From contig JARKNV010000002.1 in NCBI GenBank assembly GCA_029976065.1, positions 62,001-126,000 of the forward strand: DNA of 64,000 bases. The letters run 5' to 3'. A program made the translations under genes and the position numbers. Below are positions 7,420-16,235 of this stretch, piece after piece (position 1 is the first letter of the stretch; the number at the start of each line of letters is the position of its first letter). The notes below the pieces were generated by a model that did not search any database, was not told where the DNA came from, and saw only the letters and a program-made list of their open reading frames with translations. The DNA comes from Selenomonadales bacterium. Its GTDB lineage: Bacteria; Bacillota; Negativicutes; Sporomusales; UBA7701.

Positions 7420-8787
7420 ATGGCAGATTTTGTGGCAGTGATTCTCGCCGCCGGCAAGGGGACGAGGATGAAATCGGCTCTGCCGAAGGTGCTGCACCGG
7501 GTCGGCGGCCGGCCGATGCTGGCCCACGTTCTGGCCGCCGCGAAGGAGGCCGGCGCGGCCCGCAGCGTCACGGTGGTGGGTTTCGGCGCCGCGGCCGTTG
7601 CGGAGGAAATCGGCGCGGCGAGCGAATTCGTCGTCCAGGCCGAGCAGCTCGGTACCGGCCATGCCGTAATGCAGGCCCGCGAAGCTCTCGGGGCTTATGA
7701 CGGCACGGTGATGGTGCTGTGCGGCGACACGCCGCTTTTGACCGCCGACCTTTTGGGACGTCTTTACGCCGCTCACCGCGAGGCCAAGGCGGCCGCGACG
7801 GTGCTGACGGCCAGGATGGCCGATCCCGCCGGCTACGGGCGGGTTATCCGCGACGGGACGGGTCGGGTCGTCAGGATAGTGGAACAGAAGGACGCCAGCC
7901 CCGAGGAACTGGCGGTGAACGAGATCAACACCGGGATTTACTGCTTCGAGTGCCAGCCGCTGCTGGCGGCCTTGGAGGGCCTGACCTGCGACAATAAGCA
8001 GGGCGAATACTACCTTACCGACGTCATCGGCATTTTCGTGGCCCAGGGGACCAGGGTATGGGGATTGACGGCCGGAGACGAGCGCGAGACGCTGGGCATC
8101 AATTCCCGCCGGCAGCTCGCCGAAGCGGAAAAGATTCTCCGCCGCCGCAAGCTGGAAGAGCTGATGGACAGCGGCGTGACGATAATGGACCCCGATTCGA
8201 CCTTCATCGACGCTACGGTGAGCGTCGGCGCCGATACCGTCATCTACCCGTTCACCTGGCTGGAAGGGGCAACGGCGATCGGCAGCGGCTGCGCCGTCGG
8301 GCCGAATACCCGGCTGGTGGACACGGTGCTGGGCGACAAGGTGACGATTCACTTTTCGTACGCCCACGAGTGCGAGGTCGGCAGCGGCGCGAACGTCGGC
8401 CCGTACGTCCACCTGCGGCCGGACACCGTGCTGGCCGAGGGCGTCAAAGTCGGCAATTTCGTGGAGATCAAGAACAGCAAGGTCGGCCGCGGCAGTAAGG
8501 TGCCCCATCTCAGCTATATCGGCGACACCGATATGGGCGCGGGGGTCAACATCGGCTCGGGGACGATCACCGTCAACTACGACGGCAAGAATAAGTACCG
8601 TACGACGATCGAGGACAACGCCTTCATCGGCTGCAATACCAATCTGGTTGCGCCGGTCACCGTCGGCCGCGGATCATACATCGGCGCCGGCTCGACGATC
8701 ACCAAGGACGTCCCGTCCGAGGCCCTGGGGGTGGCGCGGGCGCGCCAGGCCAATATCGAGGGCTGGGTCAATAAGCACAAAGGCTGA
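7420..8787 (+). CDS. glmU: Bifunctional UDP-GlcNAc pyrophosphorylase / glucosamine-1-phosphate N-acetyltransferase
   Basis: Makes UDP-GlcNAc for peptidoglycan, and for outer-membrane sugars if this is a diderm. The N-terminal uridyltransferase domain (about 1-230) opens with AVILAAGKGTRMKSALPKVLH. The C-terminal left-handed beta-helix (about 250-455) has the hexapeptide repeats and the acetyl-CoA region SYIGDTDMGAGVNIGSGTITVNYDG. Length 455 is standard. The strong AAAGGAGG site upstream lies in a hairpin. prs follows after 15 bases, as in Bacillus, so glmU-prs is one unit. Cytoplasmic, trimeric in characterised relatives. Confidence 0.97.
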   Translation: MADFVAVILAAGKGTRMKSALPKVLHRVGGRPMLAHVLAAAKEAGAARSVTVVGFGAAAVAEEIGAASEFVVQAEQLGTGHAVMQAREALGAYDGTVMVLCGDTPLLTADLLGRLYAAHREAKAAATVLTARMADPAGYGRVIRDGTGRVVRIVEQKDASPEELAVNEINTGIYCFECQPLLAALEGLTCDNKQGEYYLTDVIGIFVAQGTRVWGLTAGDERETLGINSRRQLAEAEKILRRRKLEELMDSGVTIMDPDSTFIDATVSVGADTVIYPFTWLEGATAIGSGCAVGPNTRLVDTVLGDKVTIHFSYAHECEVGSGANVGPYVHLRPDTVLAEGVKVGNFVEIKNSKVGRGSKVPHLSYIGDTDMGAGVNIGSGTITVNYDGKNKYRTTIEDNAFIGCNTNLVAPVTVGRGSYIGAGSTITKDVPSEALGVARARQANIEGWVNKHKG

Positions 8788-8802
8788 TTTGGGGGAGTAG
8801 AA

Positions 8803-9756
8803 ATGGTGTTAGACAACGGCAAACGGCTGCGGATTTTTTCCGGGAACTCGAACCGCCACCTGGCGGAGGAAATCGCGGCCTATCTCGGGCTGGCGCTGGG
8901 GGATGCCTTCGTCGGCCGCTTTAACAACGGCGAGACCCAGGTCATGATCGAGGAAAGCGTGCGCGGCGCGGACGTTTTCATCGTCCAGCCCACCTGCGAA
9001 CCGGTGAACGATACCATTATGGAACTGCTGTTCATGGTCGATGCGGTGAAAAGGGCCTCGGCGTCCAACATCACCGCGGTCATACCTTATTACGGCTATG
9101 CCCGCCAGGACCGCAAGACGCGGGGCCGCGAGCCGATTTCCGCCAAGCTGGTGGCCAATCTGCTTACCGTCACCGGCGTTACCAGGGTGGTGACCATGGA
9201 TCTACATGCCGGCCAGATTCAGGGCTTTTTCGATATCCCGGTGGATCATCTGCTGGGGGTGCCTATTCTGGCCGATTATTTTGTTTCCAAGGGTCTTGAG
9301 GATCTGGTGGTCGTCTCGCCCGACCTGGGAGGAGTGACGCGGGCCAGACAGCTGGCCGACCGGCTCCACTGTCCGATCGCGATCATCGAGAAGCGCCGCC
9401 CGGCGCCGGGGGTGGCCGAGGTTATGAATCTCATCGGCAGCGTGAACGGCAAGACGGCGATCGTGGTCGACGACATCGTCGATACCGCCGGGTCGCTGAC
9501 CGAGGGTGCCAAGGCGCTCACCAACTACGGGGCGCGCGAGGTCTACGCCTGCTGCACGCATGCGGTGCTAAGCCCGCCGGCGGTGGAACGGGTGGCGAAT
9601 TCCAACATCAAGGAGCTGATTGTCACCAACACCATCCCCGTGCCGGACGAGAAGCGGGCCGACAAGATCAAGGTCCTGTCGGTGGCGCCGATCTTCGGCG
9701 AGGCCATCATCCGCATTTTCGGCGATCTGTCGGTCAGCAAACTTTTTGACGATTGA
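8803..9756 (+). CDS. prs: Ribose-phosphate pyrophosphokinase (PRPP synthase)
   Basis: Makes PRPP from ribose-5-phosphate and ATP; PRPP is also the signal read by PurR encoded just upstream. Class I enzyme of 317 residues. Landmarks are [14 protein letters not shown] at the N-terminus, the ATP region [21 protein letters not shown], the catalytic KRR in IEKRRPAPG, and the PRPP loop [28 protein letters not shown] precedes the ATG. Downstream genes overlap or abut, suggesting a run-on transcript into the acetyltransferase, deacetylase and pth. Confidence 0.97.
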   Translation: MVLDNGKRLRIFSGNSNRHLAEEIAAYLGLALGDAFVGRFNNGETQVMIEESVRGADVFIVQPTCEPVNDTIMELLFMVDAVKRASASNITAVIPYYGYARQDRKTRGREPISAKLVANLLTVTGVTRVVTMDLHAGQIQGFFDIPVDHLLGVPILADYFVSKGLEDLVVVSPDLGGVTRARQLADRLHCPIAIIEKRRPAPGVAEVMNLIGSVNGKTAIVVDDIVDTAGSLTEGAKALTNYGAREVYACCTHAVLSPPAVERVANSNIKELIVTNTIPVPDEKRADKIKVLSVAPIFGEAIIRIFGDLSVSKLFDD

Positions 9757-9764
9757 TACATACG

Positions 9765-10409
9765 ATGAACGGGGGCTTTGTTGTCGAGCGCGCGCACGCT
9801 GCCGACGTTCCGGCCATCGCCGCGCTGTTCACCGTGAGTTTCCGGGAGAGCGTCCTGCACCACTGCGGCCGACTGCCCAAGCCGCAGGCGATGGAGGATG
9901 TTTTCACCCTTGTCTATGAGGCCGAGCCGGCTGCCGCCCTGGTGGCCCGCACGGCCGGCGGCGAGGTCGCCGGCTACTGCTTCGCCCCCACCGCGCTGCC
10001 GCGCCTGTGGCTGCGGGCGGTGACGGGCGGCCATGTTTTTAAGTGGGCATGGCGGTGGCTGACCGGCCGCTATGGCTTCGGCGCCCATCCGGTGCTGGTG
10101 ATCCTGCTGAACAAGCTGGCTTTTTTGCGCTCGGCGACTACGCCGTCCAAGGCGGCTTCGGCCCGCATCCTGTCGATCGCGGTGGCGCCATCCTGGCGCG
10201 GGCGGGGTCTGGCGCGGGCGATGATGGCGGAGGCGATTGCCTATTTCCGGGCCAAGCGCGTAGCGAGGGTGCGCCTGGAGGTGCGCCCGGACAACGCGTC
10301 GGCGATCAGGGTATACGAGGACTGCGGCTTTGTAGCCGCGGGGTTTACTTATGATTCCCAGGGTCCGTGGCTGATAATGATGAAAGAGATGGAACAGGGC
10401 GATGTTTGA
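9765..10409 (+). CDS. GNAT family N-acetyltransferase
   Basis: One GNAT domain of 214 residues. The acetyl-CoA pyrophosphate loop reads VAPSWRGRGLARAMM (R-x-x-G-x-G/A pattern) near residue 145, followed by the beta-bulge RLEVRPDNASAIRVYEDCGF. A long insert around residues 80-115, rich in W, R and K, is unusual for the family. The acceptor substrate is unknown. An in-frame TTG 12 bases upstream overlaps the prs stop and could be the real start; neither start has a clear ribosome-binding site. The 3' end overlaps the deacetylase gene by eight bases. Confidence 0.85.
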   Translation: MNGGFVVERAHAADVPAIAALFTVSFRESVLHHCGRLPKPQAMEDVFTLVYEAEPAAALVARTAGGEVAGYCFAPTALPRLWLRAVTGGHVFKWAWRWLTGRYGFGAHPVLVILLNKLAFLRSATTPSKAASARILSIAVAPSWRGRGLARAMMAEAIAYFRAKRVARVRLEVRPDNASAIRVYEDCGFVAAGFTYDSQGPWLIMMKEMEQGDV

Positions 10410-11217
10410 CATAAAGATGTCCCTCATCAGCATCCTGGCGGTGTTGACGGTGGTGGTGCTGGTCGGCCTGCTGCTCGATTACCTGCGCTTGCTCAAGCGA
10501 CCCGCGCGGCTGGGCCTGTGGCTGGCAATTCTCGGCATCATCGCCGGTTGTGTCTTCACCCTTAATGCCGTGTTGCCGGGCAATCGCTTTTATGGACCGA
10601 CTTTTTCCGAGGTTAAGACAAGCCAGAAAATCGTCGCCCTGACTTTTGACGACGGTCCTTACCCGCCTTATACCGGCCGGGTGCTCGACATCCTCCGCGA
10701 GGAAGGGGTGCCGGCCACCTTTTTCGTTATCGGCAAAAATGCCGAGAAACACCCTGAGCTGGTGCGGCGCATAATCGCCGAGGGACACCAGGTGGGCAAC
10801 CACACCTATAACCATCTCGACCTGCTCAAAGCCGACCGGGCGACGATCGCCGACGAGGTCGACCGCACCAACAAGGTAATCGCGGCGATCACCGGCTCGC
10901 CGGCCAAGGTGGTGCGTCCCCCGCACGGTTTCCGCGACGCGGTGGTGCTTGAGGTGATGGCCGAGCGGGGCATGAAGGTGGTGGAGTGGTCGGTGCTGAG
11001 CCGCGACTGGACCAATCCCGGCGTGGAGACGATCGCCCAAAGGACGCTTGACAAGGTGAAGAGCGGGGCGGTTATCCTCCTGCACGACGGCGACGGCATA
11101 GCAGCCGGGTCGCCGCGGGACCAGACGGTGGCGGCGACACGCTTGATAATCCGCGAGCTGAAGGCGCGGGGTTATAACTTTGTGACGGTGGATGAGATTC
11201 TCAAGACGGAGGAATGA
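10402..11217 (+). CDS. Membrane-anchored polysaccharide deacetylase
   Basis: Carbohydrate esterase family 4 protein, probably removing N-acetyl groups from peptidoglycan or another wall glycan outside the membrane. Two hydrophobic segments (about residues 8-27 and 37-57) anchor a C-terminal NodB domain. The metal-binding motif is TFDDGP (motif 1) and HTYNH (motif 2), with VVRPPHGF as motif 3 and ILLHDGDG near the end, so the active site looks complete. In Bacillus relatives, PdaB-type proteins act in spore cortex formation; a role in spore cortex here is inference. Overlaps the acetyltransferase before it and is followed directly by pth. Confidence 0.9.
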   Translation: MFDIKMSLISILAVLTVVVLVGLLLDYLRLLKRPARLGLWLAILGIIAGCVFTLNAVLPGNRFYGPTFSEVKTSQKIVALTFDDGPYPPYTGRVLDILREEGVPATFFVIGKNAEKHPELVRRIIAEGHQVGNHTYNHLDLLKADRATIADEVDRTNKVIAAITGSPAKVVRPPHGFRDAVVLEVMAERGMKVVEWSVLSRDWTNPGVETIAQRTLDKVKSGAVILLHDGDGIAAGSPRDQTVAATRLIIRELKARGYNFVTVDEILKTEE

Positions 11218-11218
11218 C

Positions 11219-11776
11219 GTGAAAATCGTTGTCGGCCTTGGTAACCCCGGGCGGGAGTATAGCGCCACCCGCCACAACGTAGGCTTCATGGCGGTGGACG
11301 AACTGGCCGGACGGTGGGGTGTGACCACCTGGCGGGAGAAATTCGGCGCCCTGGTGGCCGAACACCGCGGCGAGGAGACGGTCCTGCTGGTGAAACCGCA
11401 GACGTATATGAACCTGAGCGGCCAGTCGGTGGCGGCGTTCGTCCGCTGGCACAAGCTGGACGCCGGCGACCTTATCGTCGTGTATGACGACGTCGACCTG
11501 CCGGCAGGCAAGCTGCGCCTGCGCCCGGCCGGGGGCGCCGGCGGCCACCGGGGCATAGAGTCGCTGCTGGTTCACCTGGGCAAGGATACCTTCGCCCGCG
11601 TCCGTATCGGCATCGGCCGCCCGCCGGAGTATATGGAGACAGCCGATTATGTGCTGGGACGCTTCGCCGCCGAGGAGCAGCCGCTGATGGCCGAGGCCGT
11701 GAAACGGGCGGCGGTCGCGGTGGAGGCGGTGCTCAAGGACGGGCTGGCCAAGGCGGCCAACGAATATAACAAATAG
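11219..11776 (+). CDS. pth: Peptidyl-tRNA hydrolase
   Basis: Releases peptides from prematurely dropped peptidyl-tRNA. 185 residues, the usual size. The N-terminus KIVVGLGNPGREYSATRHNVGF carries the catalytic histidine of RHNVGF and the conserved asparagine; YDDVDLPAGKLRLRP holds the conserved aspartate. The GTG start is chosen because CGGAGGAA lies six bases upstream; a longer in-frame start would add nine residues read from within the deacetylase gene. pth shortly after prs is a conserved Firmicute arrangement (prs-ctc-pth in Bacillus). Confidence 0.96.
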   Translation: MKIVVGLGNPGREYSATRHNVGFMAVDELAGRWGVTTWREKFGALVAEHRGEETVLLVKPQTYMNLSGQSVAAFVRWHKLDAGDLIVVYDDVDLPAGKLRLRPAGGAGGHRGIESLLVHLGKDTFARVRIGIGRPPEYMETADYVLGRFAAEEQPLMAEAVKRAAVAVEAVLKDGLAKAANEYNK

Positions 11777-11803
11777 AGGCGCCTCTGGGGTTAGGGTGAT
11801 TAC

Positions 11804-13036
11804 ATGTTTTCTGCAGTCTATGCGGACGAGAAGGGCAATATTTACGACGCGCCGGGGTACGCGGCGGTCGGCCGCAGCGGCCGGGACGACGCGGTGCTGG
11901 CGGACGACGACCTCATCCCCCTGCCGCCTGGGTCCGACCTGATGTTTTTGCCCGGCCGCAGCGCGCTGGCCGCCAAGGGAGGCGCGATCGCGCCGATCGC
12001 CGCCCCGCTGGCGGCGGTGGCGGCGATGCTGCCGGCGGGCTACACCCGCACCCACCTGCCGGCCTACCGCGTACGGGAGGGAGCGCCGCCGCTGCCGCTG
12101 TACGGCTACACGGCGGTGGCCATGCGGCGGGGCCGTTTCTACGCGGCGGCGGCCAAGAGCGACGACAATGCGAAATGGGATCCCCGCCGCTTCAACACCG
12201 CCGACCTCGCGGACCGCATCGAAGCGGTGCGGCGGGAGCTGCCGGGCAACCGCCTGGTGGAGCACCTTGCCCGCTGTTCGCTGGAATGGCACTGTTGCAC
12301 GGCCCAGAACCTTTTCTACCGCCGTTGGGAGGCGGGCATACCGGTGTCGCCGGCGTGCAACGCCGATTGCCTGGGCTGCATTTCCCGCCAGCCGGCGGAG
12401 TGCTGCCCGGCGCCGCAGAGCCGCATTTCCTTCGTGCCCTCGGTGGCCGAGGTGGCGACGGTGGGAGCTTTTCACCTGGGCAAGGCGCCGGAGGCGATCG
12501 TCAGCTTCGGCCAGGGCTGCGAGGGCGAGCCGTCGCTGGAGGCGGACACGATCGCGGCCGCGATCAAAGCGCTGCGGACGACGACGGCGCGGGGGATGGT
12601 GAACATCAACACCAACGCCGGGTACACAGCCGGCATCGAAAAAATCGCCGCCGCCGGCCTCGACAGCATGCGGGTGAGCGTTATCAGCGCCTGTCCCGAG
12701 GGGCACCGGGCCTATTACCGCAGCATCTACACGCTGGATGATGTGCGCGCTTCGATCGCCGCCGCCAAGGACCGCGGAGTGCACGTTTCCCTCAACCTGC
12801 TGCTGCTGCCCGGCTTCAACGACCGCCCGGAGGAGGCGGACGCCTGGGAGGAGTTCATCGGCGCGACCGGGATCGACATGATCCAGCTCCGCAACCTCAA
12901 CATCGACCCGGAGGCGGTGTGGCCGGTGCTGCCGCCCCAGGGCGCGGCACCCCTGGGAGTGAGGACGTTCCTCCGCCGGCTGGCGGAGCGGTTCCCGGCG
13001 GTGCGGATCGGCAGCTTCAGCAGGTATATCGGCTAG
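11804..13036 (+). CDS. Radical SAM protein with uncharacterised N-terminal region
   Basis: Iron-sulfur/S-adenosylmethionine enzyme of 410 residues. The cluster motif is C185-x3-C189-x2-C192 (SPACNADCLGCIS). SFGQGCEGEP after it resembles the SAM-binding GGE region, and the alpha/beta barrel continues to the end. The first ~180 residues match no domain I can name; they include an acidic stretch and VEHLARCSLEWHCCTAQN with three cysteines, perhaps an extra metal site. Another cysteine group, ECCPAPQ, follows the cluster motif. The reaction is unknown. It closes the purR-to-pth gene run and is followed by a terminator shared with the converging cfa gene. Confidence 0.8.
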   Translation: MFSAVYADEKGNIYDAPGYAAVGRSGRDDAVLADDDLIPLPPGSDLMFLPGRSALAAKGGAIAPIAAPLAAVAAMLPAGYTRTHLPAYRVREGAPPLPLYGYTAVAMRRGRFYAAAAKSDDNAKWDPRRFNTADLADRIEAVRRELPGNRLVEHLARCSLEWHCCTAQNLFYRRWEAGIPVSPACNADCLGCISRQPAECCPAPQSRISFVPSVAEVATVGAFHLGKAPEAIVSFGQGCEGEPSLEADTIAAAIKALRTTTARGMVNINTNAGYTAGIEKIAAAGLDSMRVSVISACPEGHRAYYRSIYTLDDVRASIAAAKDRGVHVSLNLLLLPGFNDRPEEADAWEEFIGATGIDMIQLRNLNIDPEAVWPVLPPQGAAPLGVRTFLRRLAERFPAVRIGSFSRYIG

Positions 13037-13052
13037 GATTGCCGAGATGTGA

Positions 13053-13083
13053 AAACCCCCTGCCGACAGGGCAAGGGGGTTTC
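13053..13083. terminator. Terminator between convergent radical SAM and cfa genes
   Basis: AACCCCCTGCC pairs with GGCAAGGGGGTT (one bulged base), with a loop of about seven bases. It sits between two convergent stops, so it may serve both. The T-tail on the plus side is short. Confidence 0.6.
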
Positions 13084-13098
13084 GGTATTCAGCCGCTT

Positions 13099-14298
13099 TC
13101 AGGCGTATATGCGGTCGTTGGTCAGCGGCAGGCTGTTATTGACGCCCTTGGTGAAGACCAGCTGATGGATGTCGAGGGCGCCCATCCGGAAGGACGCGGA
13201 GCAGGCTTGGAGGTACAGCTCCCACATCCGGAAGAAACGGTCGCCGAACTTGGCGCGGACGGCATCGGCATGGCGGGCGAAGTTTGCGTACCAGTGGCCG
13301 AGCGTCAAGGCGTAGTGGCGGCGCAGGCTCTCGGCATTGATCATCTGGAAGCCGTTCTCCGGCAACTGCCAGATTATTTCCCGCAGGGTGGGCACGTAAC
13401 CGCCGGGGAATATGTATTTTTTCATCCAGGTACTGCCGAACGCCGTCTCGCGGGGGCTGGTGATGGTGTGGAGCAGCGACAGCCCTGCAGGGACAAGCAG
13501 GCGGCAGATTTTGTCGAAGTACTTGGGGATATTGTCTTTGCCTACATGCTCGAACATGCCGACACTGACGATCTTATCGAAGCGGCGGTCTTCGTCCAGG
13601 TCGAGATAGTCGCCGAGCTCGACGGCTACTTTGTCGCCCAGACCGAGGGCGGCGATCCGTTCGCGGGTTTCGCGGTATTGTTCCTCGCTCAGGGTGACGC
13701 CCACGGCCTTCACGCCGTAGGTCTGGGCAGCGGTGATTATAAGCCAGCCCCAGCCGCTGCCGATGTCCAAGAGCCGCTCGCCAGGATGGAGGTCGAGTTT
13801 CCGGAGAGTGTGGTCGAGCTTCTGCAACTGGGCCTGGTCGAGGGTGTCGTTCTCGTGCCTGAAGTAGGCGCACGAATAACTCATCGTCTTGTCCAGCCAG
13901 GAGGAGAAGAAGTCGTTACCCAGGTCGTAGTGGTGGTGGATGTTTTGCCTGGCCTGTGTCCTGTCGGCCAGGCGGGCGATCGCGCCCCGGACTTTGGCGG
14001 CGGGTTCGCTTTTGGCGAACAGGGCCTGATTGTCACTCAACAGACTGAGCAAATCCTCCAGGCGGCCCTCGTAATCCAGGACGCGGTCCATGTACGCTTC
14101 ACCAAGCGCCAGCGTCGGGTCGTCAAACGCGGACGCGAACGCGGGAACACGCCGAAAGATCAATTTGACCGCCGGCGCGGCGTCTCCATAGTCCGCCTCT
14201 TCTCCGTCCCAGTACCTGACCCGTAGGCCGCCATGGCGGATTTTCGCGAACAGGGACTTGATGAGTTTCTTTTCCATGGTTTGCATACCGAGATTCAT
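13099..14298 (-). CDS. cfa: Cyclopropane-fatty-acyl-phospholipid synthase family protein
   Basis: SAM-dependent methyltransferase adding a methylene bridge to unsaturated membrane lipids, peripheral to the inner membrane. Residues 1-~110 form the lipid-binding N-terminal domain. The SAM fold begins with HHYDLGNDFFSSWLD and then LDIGSGWGW (motif I). VGMFEHVG and FPGGYVPT supply conserved active-site residues of the family. Length 399 is normal. I chose the ATG preceded by AAGGTGGTG; a GTG 12 bases earlier is possible. It stands alone on the minus strand between two plus-strand units. Some relatives add plain methyl groups, so the exact lipid product is unproven. Confidence 0.9.
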   Translation of the reverse strand: MNLGMQTMEKKLIKSLFAKIRHGGLRVRYWDGEEADYGDAAPAVKLIFRRVPAFASAFDDPTLALGEAYMDRVLDYEGRLEDLLSLLSDNQALFAKSEPAAKVRGAIARLADRTQARQNIHHHYDLGNDFFSSWLDKTMSYSCAYFRHENDTLDQAQLQKLDHTLRKLDLHPGERLLDIGSGWGWLIITAAQTYGVKAVGVTLSEEQYRETRERIAALGLGDKVAVELGDYLDLDEDRRFDKIVSVGMFEHVGKDNIPKYFDKICRLLVPAGLSLLHTITSPRETAFGSTWMKKYIFPGGYVPTLREIIWQLPENGFQMINAESLRRHYALTLGHWYANFARHADAVRAKFGDRFFRMWELYLQACSASFRMGALDIHQLVFTKGVNNSLPLTNDRIYA

Positions 14299-14499
14299 AA
14301 TTTTCACCACCTTCTTCTTAAACCTATATTCCGCCCGGAGGAGTTTTTCGTCAAGAATTGCAGGGAAGGGTTAGACGGCGTGGGGGGATGACAGGCGCCA
14401 TTATCCGGAAATAATTGGGAAAATGTGCGTTTTACTCCGCTTTGCGGGCAATAGCGCCCCGGCGGCGGATTAGGTAAAAATTAAAGAGAGGTGTAATCG

Positions 14500-14817
14500 A
14501 TGGAAGTCAAAGGGGTTAGTAACGCCTTCATGGCGTTCATGCAGGAAATGCCGGAGTATTCCCAGCCCTGGATGGAGATGGTGCGGAAGCTGGACGCCGC
14601 CAACGCACTCGACGACAAAACAAAGACACTGGCTTACATAAGTGTATTGGCGGCCGCGGGGATGACCAGCGGCATCCCTTTTCACGTCGGACACGCCAAA
14701 AAGCTGGGAGCCAGCCGCGGGGAGGTCGTGGGCGCGGTGCTGGTGGGACTGCCGGCTGTGGGCCACGCGGTGGTTCAGGCTCTACCGGCGGCGCTCGCGG
14801 CATTCGACGGGGTCTAG
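14500..14817 (+). CDS. Carboxymuconolactone decarboxylase-fold protein lacking the CxxC pair
   Basis: Small all-helical protein of 105 residues resembling the AhpD/CMD family. The family signature C-x2-C-x3-H appears as M-x2-G-x3-H in AAGMTSGIPFHVGHAKKLGAS: the histidine is kept but both redox cysteines are missing, and there is no cysteine anywhere in the protein. A thiol peroxidase role is therefore unlikely. A hydrophobic alanine-rich C-terminus follows. AGAGAGGTGTAATCG upstream gives a good ribosome-binding site. It stands alone between cfa and rpmE. Function unknown. Confidence 0.8.
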   Translation: MEVKGVSNAFMAFMQEMPEYSQPWMEMVRKLDAANALDDKTKTLAYISVLAAAGMTSGIPFHVGHAKKLGASRGEVVGAVLVGLPAVGHAVVQALPAALAAFDGV

Positions 14818-14835
14818 GTGTTTTTCAGGAAAGAT

Positions 14836-14864
14836 TTGCGCCGCCGGGGCGGGTGTGCTATAAT
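14836..14864 (+). promoter_or_regulatory. Sigma-A promoter of rpmE
   Basis: TTGCGC, 17 bases, TATAAT, with TGC directly before the -10 (extended -10). The start codon of rpmE is 45 bases further on. This is one of the best-matching promoters in the window. Confidence 0.7.
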
Positions 14865-14909
14865 AATTTAGCGTGAGCAACGACTGCAGTAAAGTGAGGT
14901 GCAAGATAC

Positions 14910-15113
14910 ATGAAAGAGAAGATCCATCCGAAGTACGGCGAATCGACCGTGGTGTGCGCCTGTGGCAACACCTTCAGCACCGGCTCGGTAAAAAAGGAAC
15001 TGAAGGTCGACGTGTGCTCCAAGTGCCACCCGTTCTTCACCGGTCAGCAGCGCTCGCTGGCCGCCCGTGGACGCATCGAGAAATTCAACAAGCGTTACGG
15101 ACAAGAAGAGTAA
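14910..15113 (+). CDS. rpmE: 50S ribosomal protein L31, zinc-binding type
   Basis: 67-residue L31 of the C+ type: C16-x-C18 and C36-x2-C39 form the zinc site (VVCACGN and VCSKCHPF). The rest is typical, with [22 protein letters not shown] at the C-terminus. It has its own promoter and terminator. rpmE upstream of prfA-prmC is a conserved Firmicute arrangement. Zinc-type L31 is usually replaced by a cysteine-free paralogue under zinc shortage; no such paralogue is in the window. Confidence 0.97.
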   Translation: MKEKIHPKYGESTVVCACGNTFSTGSVKKELKVDVCSKCHPFFTGQQRSLAARGRIEKFNKRYGQEE

Positions 15114-15121
15114 AGGGCCAG

Positions 15122-15152
15122 GGCAGAGCAGAGGATGCTCTGCCTTCTTTTC
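15122..15152 (+). terminator. Intrinsic terminator of rpmE
   Basis: Perfect nine-base stem GGCAGAGCA / TGCTCTGCC with a five-base loop and a T-rich tail, starting eight bases after the rpmE stop. Confidence 0.85.
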
Positions 15153-15165
15153 AAAACCGGCCGCC

Positions 15166-15274
15166 CAGAAGCACCCGCCTGCGTTGTTGCTCCTCGGATT
15201 GCCCACTCGACGTACGCAACCAAGTACGCCTTCGCGGGCAATCCTCCGGTGCGCCTAGCATCCGGGCACTTCTG
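15166..15274. repeat. Long imperfect palindrome, probable dispersed intergenic repeat
   Basis: Nested inverted repeats: outer arms CAGAAG / CTTCTG, middle arms GGATTGCCC / GGGCAATCC (15196-15204 and 15236-15244, perfect), inner arms CGTAC / GTACG. The whole 109 bases could fold as one cruciform or RNA hairpin. It lies between the rpmE terminator and the yqhQ-like gene, codes for nothing recognisable, and resembles intergenic palindromic (REP/MITE-like) units. No terminal target duplication or transposase is seen. Confidence 0.55.
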
Positions 15275-15356
15275 AACGGCCTTGAGCCTATCGCTTGTAG
15301 ACTTTATCGCCTAGTTGCAAAAATGTAAGCAGTTACCTTCAGAGAGGAGAAAAGCC

Positions 15357-16235
15357 GTGAACGCCAAGACCAACATCGGCGGGCAGGCGGTGATCGAGGG
15401 CGTGATGATGCGCGGGCCGGGACACATCGCTACGGCGGTGCGGGAACCCTCCGGCAACATTACGGTCAAGAAGGAACCGCTTATTTCGATAACCGACCGT
15501 TTCCCGATCCTGAAGAAGCCGATGCTGCGCGGCGTGGTCGCACTGGCGGAAGCGCTGGTGTACGGCCTCAAGGCGCTGTCATTTTCCGCCCAGGCCTCGG
15601 GTGAGGAGGAAGAACAGCTGACGACGAAGGAAATCCTCCTGACGATGGCGTTCGCTTTCGTCCTGGCGGTAGTGCTGTTCGTCATCATCCCCACCTGGGC
15701 CGCGAAGTTCATCCACAGCCTTACGGACGACCCGATGGTGTTCAACCTGTTCGAGGGGCTGCTGCGAATGGTGATTTTCTTCGCCTATGTGGTGGCGATC
15801 TCGGTTATGAATGATATCCGGCGGGTATTCATGTACCACGGCGCCGAGCACAAGACCATCCACGCCTACGAGGCGGGGGTGCCGCTCGATGTCGAGCATG
15901 TCCGCCCGTTCAGCACGCTCCATCCCCGCTGCGGGACCAATTTCCTGCTGATCGTCATGCTTGTGAGCGTGTTCGTGTTCGCCTTCCTCGGCTGGCCCGA
16001 CCTGTGGCTGCGGATCGCCTCGCGCGTGGCGCTGCTGCCGCTCATCGCCGGTATCGGCTATGAGATAATCCGCTACGCCGGCCGCAGCAATAAGCGCTGG
16101 GTGGCGGTCGCGATCACCCCAGGGCTGTGGCTGCAGAAGCTCACGACCCGCGAACCGAGCGACGATATGATCGAGGTGGCGATCTGCGCCCTCGAGGCGG
16201 TTAAGCCCGACGGCGAGGTGAAAGCGCATGCTTGA
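15357..16235 (+). CDS. yqhQ: DUF1385 membrane protein (YqhQ family)
   Basis: 292-residue member of the YqhQ/DUF1385 family, of unproven function. The N-terminus has the family signature [14 protein letters not shown]. Several membrane segments are visible (about residues 95-120, 140-160, 200-225 and 230-250), and the conserved [13 protein letters not shown] and HPRCGTNFL boxes carry histidines and cysteine that could bind metal. The GTG start follows AGAGGAGAAAAGCC; an upstream in-frame start would read through the repeat region. Its last eight bases overlap prfA, as is common in Clostridia, so it is co-transcribed with translation genes. Confidence 0.9.
   Translation: MNAKTNIGGQAVIEGVMMRGPGHIATAVREPSGNITVKKEPLISITDRFPILKKPMLRGVVALAEALVYGLKALSFSAQASGEEEEQLTTKEILLTMAFAFVLAVVLFVIIPTWAAKFIHSLTDDPMVFNLFEGLLRMVIFFAYVVAISVMNDIRRVFMYHGAEHKTIHAYEAGVPLDVEHVRPFSTLHPRCGTNFLLIVMLVSVFVFAFLGWPDLWLRIASRVALLPLIAGIGYEIIRYAGRSNKRWVAVAITPGLWLQKLTTREPSDDMIEVAICALEAVKPDGEVKAHA

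Noticed and set aside
6046-8508. Very long open frame (820 codons) on the minus strand opposite ilvA and glmU
   Set aside because: It is a shadow of GC-rich codon bias in two well-identified genes; no family similarity and low-complexity composition.
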